Assembly (NCBI GenBank): GCA_946040935.1
Contig: CAMGCN010000010.1
Location: 1 to 10,862, forward strand
Length of the DNA: 10,862 nt
Direction of reading: 5' to 3'
From: an uncultured Clostridia bacterium
Lineage (GTDB): Bacteria > Bacillota > Clostridia > Oscillospirales > CAG-272
The notes under the pieces were generated by a model. That model was not told where the DNA came from, ran no database searches, and was given only the letters and a program-made list of their open reading frames with translations. This document shows, in pieces, positions 4,176 to 10,862 of this stretch (positions are counted from its first letter, which is position 1; the number at the start of each line of letters is the position of its first letter). Made by a program: the position numbers and the translations under genes.

Positions 4176-5957
4176 TCATGTGTTATCTTTATGATATCGC
4201 ATGATTATAGACGCGCATTGTGCACGGGTAGCGTAACCGCGCGGATTTATTACCGTTTCGCTCATTCCCGTGATATACTTTTTCGCGTTCGCCCAAACAA
4301 GAGAAGTCTTTGCAAATGTGCTGGCATCACGAAAGTCGGTGTATTTTGACATATCGACAGTCGCGTCGACGTCGACGCCTTTATAGTTTGCATATCTGTA
4401 AAGTATGCAGACGAACTCCTCGCGGGTAATGGGCATGTCGGGAGAGTAGTGGCTGCTGTCTATTCCAACGACGAGTTTGCTATTATAACCCCATTTTATT
4501 GCTTTTTCATGCCATGCGCCCTCCGGAACATCCACAAAAGGATTCGTCATGTCTTCTGTTGAGGGCCTTCCCTCCAAATTATACAGGATTTGAACGAGCA
4601 TAGCACGGGAGGTCAGGGAGGAGGGGGAGAAAAACACCTTGCTTGTTCCCGACATCAGTGAGTTTTCGTACACATATTTCACCGCTTTGTGAATCCAGTC
4701 TCCGTTTTGAGATACGTCTATAAACGGAAAGTTGAACTCCGGCTTTTCAAGTCCGGTTATCGTAAATGTATATTCTTTGGGAAGGGTGCCGTAATTCGGA
4801 GTTATCGAGTATGTGACGGTATTTAATCGGAGCACAATGCCGAAAACCTTTCCTTTTGCCGTGTCGGGCGTGAGGAGAGTTTGAGAGTCTTTGCTTATCA
4901 GGGAATATGCTTTTATTTTTGTCGGCGTATTATAAACCAGATAATCTCCGTACCGTGACAGGCCGGAAAAGCTGTCTGTATAGTAGGAGTTTTCCGTCGA
5001 CCACTTGACATTCTCGGGATAAATGCAGTTTTTGCCGTCTGTTTCACAGTCATATGTGCATATGCCCTTATCAAAACAGTAGAGCGTGTCATCGACATAA
5101 ACAAACGGCGAGAGTATATCCCTATACTGCTTATTCTCATATCTTGTATCAGTACACGGATAGTCGGCGTATGTCGTGAGGTGCTCTGCCTCATACTCGT
5201 TCGCGTCCGAGTTTAGAAAATAGTTATGATGGACTATTCCCTTTACATCGTGCGCCGGGTCGGTAAATATCGGATCGTCCCAGGCTACATCGACATTATA
5301 CCAGGATTCGCCTAACTTCACGAGATTCCATAAATGATTTATCTTGTTACTTTCTGCAAAGGCGTTTTCAATTCCGCATTTGTCGAGCAGGTATTTATAA
5401 AACAGTGAATACGCCTGACATACTCCCTTTTTCGTCTTGATAAAGGTGTATATGTCCGAGCTTGTATAAGTATCGTCGTAGCTGTAGTATTCGACTATTT
5501 TGTCGTGGAGAATCAGCGCCTTTTCAAAATCGTCCATAGAGTCTTTTACAGACAATAATATATCGTTTGCCTCTGCTTCTACTTCCGCCAAAGCGGTATT
5601 GTATGCTACCTTGTTTGGAATTTTATATACGGGCAGGAAATAAGACAGATATTTTTCGTCTTCCGTCAGGCAGTACTGATACTGATTGGAAATATGAAAA
5701 AACTCCGGGTAATTGCGAATAATATTTAAGTAAAAATCAGAGATTTCTTCAAGGGGGATTCTGTATTGAGAAAGGTCTACGACGGTTTTGTATTTTCTTA
5801 TTCCGTCTGCGAGCTTTTCCTGTGCGCTTTCATACGCGGGATTTGCGCTGAGAAAGATATCCGCCTTGCCCGTGTGTACAGCGCCGTGCGAGGCAAAAGC
5901 GGGCATGCCCGAAAGGACAATGATAATCGATAGAGTAATTGCGAGCAGCTTTTTCAC
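4176..5957 (-). CDS. Secreted transglutaminase-like protein with three C-terminal SLH domains
   Basis: The 593-residue protein starts with a signal peptide (basic MKK, hydrophobic core, cleavage probably after AFA at about residue 23). Residues about 140-230 form a transglutaminase-like domain with the expected Cys-His-Asp order: GVCQAY (Cys180), NHLWN (His208) and WYNVDVAWDD (Asp223). Residues about 280-400 are beta-rich with repeated Tyr/Asp and no clear family. Three S-layer homology domains follow at about 411-460, 473-525 and 538-589, with SRAMLVQILYN, TREEFVCILYR and TRAQCASIIMR. The protein is therefore exported and attached to secondary cell-wall polymer, where it could act as a peptidase or transpeptidase; crosslinking is not shown. 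The start is GTG (5957-5955), chosen because AAGGAG stands 7 bases upstream and the signal peptide begins there. It lies 69 bases after recG with its own promoter. Confidence 0.92.
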   Translation of the reverse strand: MKKLLAITLSIIIVLSGMPAFASHGAVHTGKADIFLSANPAYESAQEKLADGIRKYKTVVDLSQYRIPLEEISDFYLNIIRNYPEFFHISNQYQYCLTEDEKYLSYFLPVYKIPNKVAYNTALAEVEAEANDILLSVKDSMDDFEKALILHDKIVEYYSYDDTYTSSDIYTFIKTKKGVCQAYSLFYKYLLDKCGIENAFAESNKINHLWNLVKLGESWYNVDVAWDDPIFTDPAHDVKGIVHHNYFLNSDANEYEAEHLTTYADYPCTDTRYENKQYRDILSPFVYVDDTLYCFDKGICTYDCETDGKNCIYPENVKWSTENSYYTDSFSGLSRYGDYLVYNTPTKIKAYSLISKDSQTLLTPDTAKGKVFGIVLRLNTVTYSITPNYGTLPKEYTFTITGLEKPEFNFPFIDVSQNGDWIHKAVKYVYENSLMSGTSKVFFSPSSLTSRAMLVQILYNLEGRPSTEDMTNPFVDVPEGAWHEKAIKWGYNSKLVVGIDSSHYSPDMPITREEFVCILYRYANYKGVDVDATVDMSKYTDFRDASTFAKTSLVWANAKKYITGMSETVINPRGYATRAQCASIIMRYHKDNT

Positions 5958-5964
5958 CTGAGTT

Positions 5965-5970
5965 CTCCTT
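5965..5970 (-). promoter_or_regulatory. Ribosome binding site that sets the GTG start of the SLH protein
   Basis: AAGGAG on the minus strand, 7 bases before GTG. No ATG lies at a better distance, and the GTG yields an intact signal peptide. Confidence 0.85.
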
Positions 5971-5990
5971 TTCGTTTTACTTATGTATAC

Positions 5991-6019
5991 ATTATATATC
6001 TTTACGGCAGTTTTGTGAA
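5991..6019 (-). promoter_or_regulatory. Promoter of the SLH-protein gene
   Basis: TTCACA (6014-6019, five of six consensus bases), 17 bases, TATAAT (5991-5996) on the minus strand, within the 69-base gap after recG. No terminator is seen in that gap, so read-through from recG is also possible. Confidence 0.75.
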
Positions 6020-6026
6020 CGGCTGT

Positions 6027-8135
6027 CTAATTCACCGTCTTCATTTCCTCGCCGTACATTCTGCGTGCGGCTTTAAGCAGCGGCGCGTGCTCGCCCGAGG
6101 ACAGGTCGGGGTCTTCGCGCAGGATTTCCTCTGCACAGGCGAAAGCGTCGGTCAGGGTTTCCATGTCGTCGCAGAGATTTGCTATGCCGAATGTGAATTC
6201 TCCGTGTTGCTTCGCTCTGTGCTCCCCGTGGGGCAGGAAGTCGCCGGGGCCGCGCATTTTCAGGTCGGCTTCGGCGATTTTATATCCGTTTGAATTCTCC
6301 TTCAGGACATTTAACCTTTCTTTTGCGACCTCCGATTCCGAATCGGAAACAAGTATGAAATACGATTTTCTCTCTCCTCTGCCTACCCGTCCGCGCAGCT
6401 GATGAAGCTGGGAAAGTCCGAAGCGCTCGGCGTTTTCTACTATCATAAGGCTCGCGTTCGGCACGTTTACGCCTACTTCGATTACCGTCGTCGAGACGAG
6501 AACGTCTATTTCATGTGCGGCAAACGCGCGCATGGTTTTGTCCTTCTGCGCTCCGCTCTGCTTGCCGTGTATTAATTCTATTCTGCATTCGGGTAGGGCT
6601 GCGCGGAGCTTGTCGCAGTATTCCACCGCGTTTTTCATTTTGGGTTTTTGCTCGGTTTCCTCGCAAAAGTCAAGACCGACGAGCCCCTCCTCCTCCTCGC
6701 TCTCAATAGACGGACATACGGCGTATACCTGACCGCCCTCGCTTACCTGCTTTCGTATAAACGCGTTGAGTCTTTCGCGGAAGCTCTCGTTTACAACATA
6801 TGTATCTACCTTTTGTCTGCCCGGGGGCATTTCGTCTATTTGCGAAATGTCTAAATCTCCGTACATAATATGCGCGAGCGTACGGGGTATGGGAGTTGCG
6901 CTCATGACGAGAGTGTGCAGGTCCTTTCCCTTTTCGGCGAGCGCGGCGCGCTGCATAACGCCGAAGCGGTGCTGTTCGTCGGTGATTACAAGCGCGGGAT
7001 TTGCAAATTTCACCGTATCGGTCAAAAGCGCGTGTGTTCCGATGATAATACCTGTTTCTCCGCTCTCAAGCTCGGCAAGTATTTTTTTTCTTGCCGAAGC
7101 GCGTACAGAGCCCGTGAGGAGAGAGCATTTTATGCCGAGCTTTGAAAAGAGCTCGCTTATGTCCTTATAGTGCTGATTTGCCAGAATCTCGGTCGGCGCC
7201 ATGAGGGCGCACTGATAACCGCCCGAACAGCAGATATATGCGGCAAGAGCTGCCACAACCGTTTTTCCGCTTCCTACGTCGCCCGAGAGAAGCCGCGCCA
7301 TAGGCGTGCCGTCCTTGTTTGTCAAATCGAGCAAAATATCCTTTGCACACCTTTTCTGTGCCGCCGTGAGAGTGTACGGCAGAGCGTCGAGAAAGGGCTT
7401 TGTGTCCGTTTGCGGAATTATAGGCGCCCTTCCGCCGTGCACGGCGTTTTTCGTCATGGTTACGGCGCAGGCGAATGTGAAAAGCTCCTCGAAAACAAAG
7501 CGTTTTCTCGCCTGTGCAAGCGACGGATAGTCGGCAGGCGAGTGTATATCGTTCAGCGCCTTTTTCAGAGGAGGCAGGGAATATTTATCACGTATGTTCC
7601 CGGGTATTACATCCTCTTTTTCGAGGGGACAGCCCGAGAGGGCGATTTTAACCGCATCTTTTACATTTTTTTGGGTGAGAGGCTCGCTGAGCGGATATAC
7701 CGCGAAAAACTCGGGCAGGGGTTTTCCCTCAAAATACGCCTCGTATGCGGGGGAGGACATTTCATATCTGTTGCCGCGCACTTTTATCTTTCCGTAAAAA
7801 CGGAAAGTCGCGCCTAACTTAAACACATCCGCAAGATAACTCTGGTTAAAATAAGTTACAGTACATTTTCCCGTATCATCGAATGCGACGAACTTCGTCA
7901 GCGTCATTCTGCCCTTGACCATAGTGTTTATCGGTCTTGAAGCGACAGTCAAAAGCAGGGAGACGACCTCCGCGTCGCTTACATCGCAGAGACTTTTTAT
8001 ATTTCCCCGTCTCTGATATGCGCGCGGAAAATGGTACAGGATATCGCGCGCACATTCTATACCCATGCGCGCGTATGCAGCGGCTTTTTTTTCTCCTACG
8101 CCGTAAAAGGCGGAAACGGGTGTTTCGAGCGTCAT
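6027..8135 (-). CDS. recG: ATP-dependent DNA helicase RecG
   Basis: The 702-residue protein matches the length of RecG (about 690 in E. coli). An N-terminal helix-hairpin-like start (FYGVGEKKAAAYARMGI) is followed by the OB-fold wedge domain (about 55-150), then superfamily 2 helicase motifs: Walker A SGDVGSGKT (284-292), APTEIL (313-318), DEQH (386-389), SATPIPRT (412-419) and motif VI QLRGRVGRG (579-587). The C-terminal MRGPGDFLPHGEHR segment fits the translocation-in-RecG region. RecG remodels stalled replication forks and Holliday junctions. The start ATG 8135-8133 is preceded by GGGAGGAG at rather short spacing. The gene is a single transcription unit from its own promoter, divergent from the GH3 gene. 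Nothing essential appears to be missing. Confidence 0.97.
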   Translation of the reverse strand: MTLETPVSAFYGVGEKKAAAYARMGIECARDILYHFPRAYQRRGNIKSLCDVSDAEVVSLLLTVASRPINTMVKGRMTLTKFVAFDDTGKCTVTYFNQSYLADVFKLGATFRFYGKIKVRGNRYEMSSPAYEAYFEGKPLPEFFAVYPLSEPLTQKNVKDAVKIALSGCPLEKEDVIPGNIRDKYSLPPLKKALNDIHSPADYPSLAQARKRFVFEELFTFACAVTMTKNAVHGGRAPIIPQTDTKPFLDALPYTLTAAQKRCAKDILLDLTNKDGTPMARLLSGDVGSGKTVVAALAAYICCSGGYQCALMAPTEILANQHYKDISELFSKLGIKCSLLTGSVRASARKKILAELESGETGIIIGTHALLTDTVKFANPALVITDEQHRFGVMQRAALAEKGKDLHTLVMSATPIPRTLAHIMYGDLDISQIDEMPPGRQKVDTYVVNESFRERLNAFIRKQVSEGGQVYAVCPSIESEEEEGLVGLDFCEETEQKPKMKNAVEYCDKLRAALPECRIELIHGKQSGAQKDKTMRAFAAHEIDVLVSTTVIEVGVNVPNASLMIVENAERFGLSQLHQLRGRVGRGERKSYFILVSDSESEVAKERLNVLKENSNGYKIAEADLKMRGPGDFLPHGEHRAKQHGEFTFGIANLCDDMETLTDAFACAEEILREDPDLSSGEHAPLLKAARRMYGEEMKTVN

Positions 8136-8163
8136 GACTCCTCCCTGATAAATCCTTATTTAT

Positions 8164-8192
8164 ATTATACATCGGTCAGGATTCTTTTTCAA
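8164..8192 (-). promoter_or_regulatory. Promoter of recG
   Basis: TTGAAA (8187-8192), 17 bases, TATAAT (8164-8169) on the minus strand. Predicted start of transcription is near 8157, giving a short leader of about 22 bases. Confidence 0.8.
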
Positions 8193-8203
8193 GAATATCT
8201 TGA
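8189..8203. promoter_or_regulatory. Inverted repeat between divergent -35 elements
   Basis: TCAAGA-ATA-TCTTGA: 6-base perfect arms around a 3-base centre, overlapping the -35 regions of both recG and the GH3 gene. It could be an operator controlling both, or simply the consequence of two opposed TTGA-type -35 elements, which explains four of the six arm bases. Confidence 0.35.
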
Positions 8204-8228
8204 TAATGAGCCTTTGATATGATAAAAT
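8200..8228 (+). promoter_or_regulatory. Promoter of the GH3 glycosidase gene
   Basis: TTGATA (8200-8205), 17 bases, TAAAAT (8223-8228) on the plus strand, about 30 bases before the ATG. A modest Shine-Dalgarno AGGGG (8247-8251) lies 6 bases before the start. Confidence 0.7.
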
Positions 8229-8257
8229 CAATGTAATAAAATATATAGGGGTAGAAT

Positions 8258-10862
8258 ATGGACTACATAACGAAAAACATCGACGGTATAGAACTCGAGT
8301 CACTGAAGAGGGGCGCGCTTCCCGAGCTTGCGGAGCTTTCGAGAAAAGCGGCCTCGGACGGTGCGGTTCTTTTGAAAAACGAAAACAACGCGCTTCCTTT
8401 CAGAAAAGGCGAAAAAATCTCGATTTTCGGAGCAACTCAGCTTGCGTATATAAAGAGCGGAACGGGCTCGGGCGGACGTGTAAACAGCCCATACGAAACA
8501 GATATTCCTTCGGGCTTGCACAGACATGTTGAGATAAACGAAGAGCTTTACGAAACGTATAAGTCATGGTGGCGGGAAAACCGCGACAAGAGCGAGTACG
8601 GCTGGGCGAGCCAACCCTGGTGCAATCCCGAGATGCCTCTTGACGAAAAGACGGCATGCGACGCGGCAAAAAAGAGCGACGCCGCACTCGTTGTCATCGG
8701 AAGAAGAGCCGGTGAAAACAGGGACAACAGCGCAGAAGAGGGAAGCTATTATCTTACGTCAGTTGAGATAGAAATGATGAAAACCGTCCGCGCGGCGTTC
8801 GACCGCGTTGTCGTCGTACTCAACGTGGGAAATATTATAGACATGGCGTGGGAGAAAAGCGTTTGTCCCGATGCGATTATGTATGTTTTCCAGGGCGGAA
8901 CGGAGGGCGGAAACGCCGCGGCAGACGCGCTCTGTGCAGTGAACGGACCGAACGGCAGACTTACCGATACTATCGCTGAAAAAATTACCGACTATCCCTC
9001 TGATAAATATTATTACGAAAATGACAAGACATACTACGGCGAGGATATTTACGTAGGTTACAGGTATTTTGAGACTTTTTCACCCGACTCTGTGATGTAT
9101 CCCTTTGGATTCGGTCTGTCATATACGAAATTTGAAAGAAACGTCAACCTCGTTTACGAGGATAAAGACAGCATCACCGTGAGCGTAACCGTTAAAAACG
9201 CAGGCTCCTTCGAGGGACGCGATGTTGTACAGGTATACTTCGGAGCGCCGCAGGGAAAGCTCGGAAAGCCTGTTAAAGAGCTTGTTGCGTTTTCTAAAAC
9301 AGAGCCTCTCTCCCCCGGGATGAGCGAGACGATTTTGCTTGATTTTAAGATTTCCGACATGGCCTCTTATGACGACTCGGGCGTGACGGGCAATGCAAAC
9401 TGCTATGTGCTCGAGGCAGGAGATTACATAATCTACTGCGGAGAAAACGTGCGCGACGCGGCGGCGGTTTATACTCATACAGAAAAGGAATGCCGCGTGG
9501 TTTCAAGACACGAGGAGCTTCTTTCCCCTGTTGAAAAATTCAAGAGATTAAAACCCGAATTCAAGGACGGAGCCTTTGTTGAGTCAAGCGAGGACGTACC
9601 CACAAGGAGCTATGACCTTGACGCGAGAATAGCCGCCGATATCCCCGAAGAAATTAAGCAGACGGGCGACCGCAAAATTAAGCTTTACGACGTTGCCGAG
9701 GGTAAGGCGACGCTTGACGACTTTGTCGCACAGCTCGGTGATGAGGAACTCGCAGTTCTCTGTAAGGGAGAGGGCATGAACTCTCCAAAGGTAACGGCAG
9801 GATGCGGCTGTGCATACGGCGGAACAAACGAAAAACTCAATTCCTACGGCATACCGGCCGTATGCGGAACAGACGGACCCTCGGGCGTTCGTATGGAGGA
9901 CGGCTCTCAGGCGACATATATCCCGGGCGGCACGCTTCTTGCCTGCACGTGGGATCCCGATCAGGTGGAAAAGCTTCACACTTATTTCGGCATTGAGATG
10001 TTCGTAAATAAGATTGATACCATTCTCGCACCGGGCATGAATATCCACCGTCACCCGCTGAACGGCAGAAACTTCGAATACTACTCTGAAGATCCGCTCC
10101 TCACGGGTAAAATGGGAGCGGCGGCAACACGCGGCGTTGCCGTGACGGGAGCGACCACGACGATAAAGCATTTTATATGCAACAACCGTGAAACCAACAG
10201 ATACGAATTGGATTCGATAGTTTCCCAGAGAGCTATAAGAGAAATTTACGCAAAGGGCTTTGAGATAGCTGTCAAGGAGGGGGGCGCCCGTGCAGTTATG
10301 ACGAGCTACAACCCAGTCAACGGAATATGGACGGCGTCAAACTACGACCTTTGTACTATGCTTCTTCGCCGTGAATGGGGCTTTGACGGCTTCGTCATGA
10401 CCGACTGGTGGGCAAGCGTCAACGGATTTGCAGGCGACGAGCCGACGGGAGATAAACTTGCATACATGGTGCGCGCACAGAACGACGTTTATATGGTTGT
10501 CGCCGACGCGATTACATTCCCCGACGATATCCTCTCGGCGATGAAAGAGGGCAGGCTTCCCCGCGGTGTTGTACAGCGCAGTGTGAAAAATCTGCTTAAG
10601 TATATCCTCTCTACTCCCGCGCTCGTTCGTGAGAGCAGAGGAGAGGGCAAAAAGCTCCTCGGGCTTGAAAAGGTCGCCGACACTCTTACTCCCATACTCG
10701 ATAAGGATAATCCCGAGAGCGGAGAAGAAACCGTCGTTAATTTAGAGAGAAACAAGACAGTGCTTTTGCGTGTGACGCTTACATGCGACGCGCCCGCGCT
10801 CGTACAGGAAAATGTGACCGTCATGGGCGGAAATACCGGACTCACCACGCTGTGTGTACACT
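8258..10862 (+). CDS. GH3 family beta-glycosidase with inverted domain order, 3' end outside window
   Basis: The frame stays open from ATG 8258 to the window end (868 codons). It has no signal peptide, so it is probably cytoplasmic. The usual GH3 order is reversed: the alpha/beta sandwich domain comes first (about 25-280, with VVIGRRAGENRDN near 150, where the acid/base Glu region is expected, and FQGGTEGG), then YPFGFGLSYT (281-290) and a fibronectin III-like domain (about 306-395). The TIM barrel follows from about residue 474, with GTDGPSGVR, GMNIHRHPLNGRNFEYYSEDP-type sequence, IKHFICNNRE (Lys637, His638) and FVMTDWWA, in which Asp716 is the expected nucleophile. This permuted arrangement is known from Ruminococcus albus and Butyrivibrio beta-glucosidases. 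An extra tail after about residue 780 is partly visible. Likely substrates are beta-glucosides or other short beta-linked oligosaccharides; specificity cannot be read from sequence. Confidence 0.93.
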   Translation, partial: MDYITKNIDGIELESLKRGALPELAELSRKAASDGAVLLKNENNALPFRKGEKISIFGATQLAYIKSGTGSGGRVNSPYETDIPSGLHRHVEINEELYETYKSWWRENRDKSEYGWASQPWCNPEMPLDEKTACDAAKKSDAALVVIGRRAGENRDNSAEEGSYYLTSVEIEMMKTVRAAFDRVVVVLNVGNIIDMAWEKSVCPDAIMYVFQGGTEGGNAAADALCAVNGPNGRLTDTIAEKITDYPSDKYYYENDKTYYGEDIYVGYRYFETFSPDSVMYPFGFGLSYTKFERNVNLVYEDKDSITVSVTVKNAGSFEGRDVVQVYFGAPQGKLGKPVKELVAFSKTEPLSPGMSETILLDFKISDMASYDDSGVTGNANCYVLEAGDYIIYCGENVRDAAAVYTHTEKECRVVSRHEELLSPVEKFKRLKPEFKDGAFVESSEDVPTRSYDLDARIAADIPEEIKQTGDRKIKLYDVAEGKATLDDFVAQLGDEELAVLCKGEGMNSPKVTAGCGCAYGGTNEKLNSYGIPAVCGTDGPSGVRMEDGSQATYIPGGTLLACTWDPDQVEKLHTYFGIEMFVNKIDTILAPGMNIHRHPLNGRNFEYYSEDPLLTGKMGAAATRGVAVTGATTTIKHFICNNRETNRYELDSIVSQRAIREIYAKGFEIAVKEGGARAVMTSYNPVNGIWTASNYDLCTMLLRREWGFDGFVMTDWWASVNGFAGDEPTGDKLAYMVRAQNDVYMVVADAITFPDDILSAMKEGRLPRGVVQRSVKNLLKYILSTPALVRESRGEGKKLLGLEKVADTLTPILDKDNPESGEETVVNLERNKTVLLRVTLTCDAPALVQENVTVMGGNTGLTTLCVH

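Noticed and set aside
7170..7817. 215-codon open frame on the plus strand
   Set aside because: It lies wholly inside recG, which has all helicase motifs on the other strand; the protein has no recognisable domain.
9584..10171. 195-codon open frame on the minus strand
   Set aside because: It is antisense to the GH3 barrel, whose conserved motifs are uninterrupted there; Cys/Arg-rich shadow.
10489..10848. 119-codon minus-strand open frame at the right end
   Set aside because: Antisense shadow of the GH3 C-terminal part, Ser/Thr-rich without domain features.

Overview
The window looks like a contig from an uncultured, probably gut-associated, Gram-positive Clostridia/Firmicutes-type bacterium. 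This is inferred from an SLH-domain surface protein with a transglutaminase-like domain, lipoproteins with a classical lipobox, strong GGAGG-type ribosome binding sites, consensus TTGACA/TATAAT-type promoters, and a domain-permuted GH3 glycosidase of the kind known from Ruminococcus and Butyrivibrio. The first 45 bases are not genomic. They are an Illumina Nextera (Tn5) adapter, so the left contig end is an artefact and the first gene is cut there.

Bases 46-1901 (minus strand) hold a tightly packed, translationally coupled operon read right to left: a small single-pass membrane protein with a long acidic Ser/Thr/Glu tail, an HPr-kinase-like P-loop protein, a PqqD-like small protein and an S24/S26 (signal-peptidase-fold) peptidase cut by the contig end. 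A kinase-like protein, a peptide-binding PqqD-type domain and a peptidase together suggest a peptide or protein modification and processing module. The membrane protein is the only visible candidate substrate, but this is inference. The promoter of this operon sits so close to the first ATG that the transcript may be leaderless.

Bases 1991-4167 are flanked by a short inverted repeat and hold two tandem copies (878-bp unit) of a lipoprotein gene of unknown function, also on the minus strand. They have one near-perfect promoter upstream and one intact terminator downstream. The junction between the copies carries only half of that terminator, so the pair should be co-transcribed. The copies are identical over their 3' third and signal-peptide region but diverged in the middle.

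Bases 4176-8135 (minus) hold a secreted transglutaminase-like/SLH protein with its own promoter and, upstream, recG (replication-fork and recombination helicase). From 8258 to the right end, on the plus strand, lies a cytoplasmic GH3 family glycosidase with inverted domain order, running off the window. recG and the GH3 gene are divergently transcribed from closely spaced promoters whose -35 elements form the arms of an inverted repeat.

The most interesting parts are the kinase-like/PqqD/S26 operon, the mosaic tandem lipoprotein duplication between inverted repeats, and the possible leaderless start. The adapter should be removed before any use of the left end.
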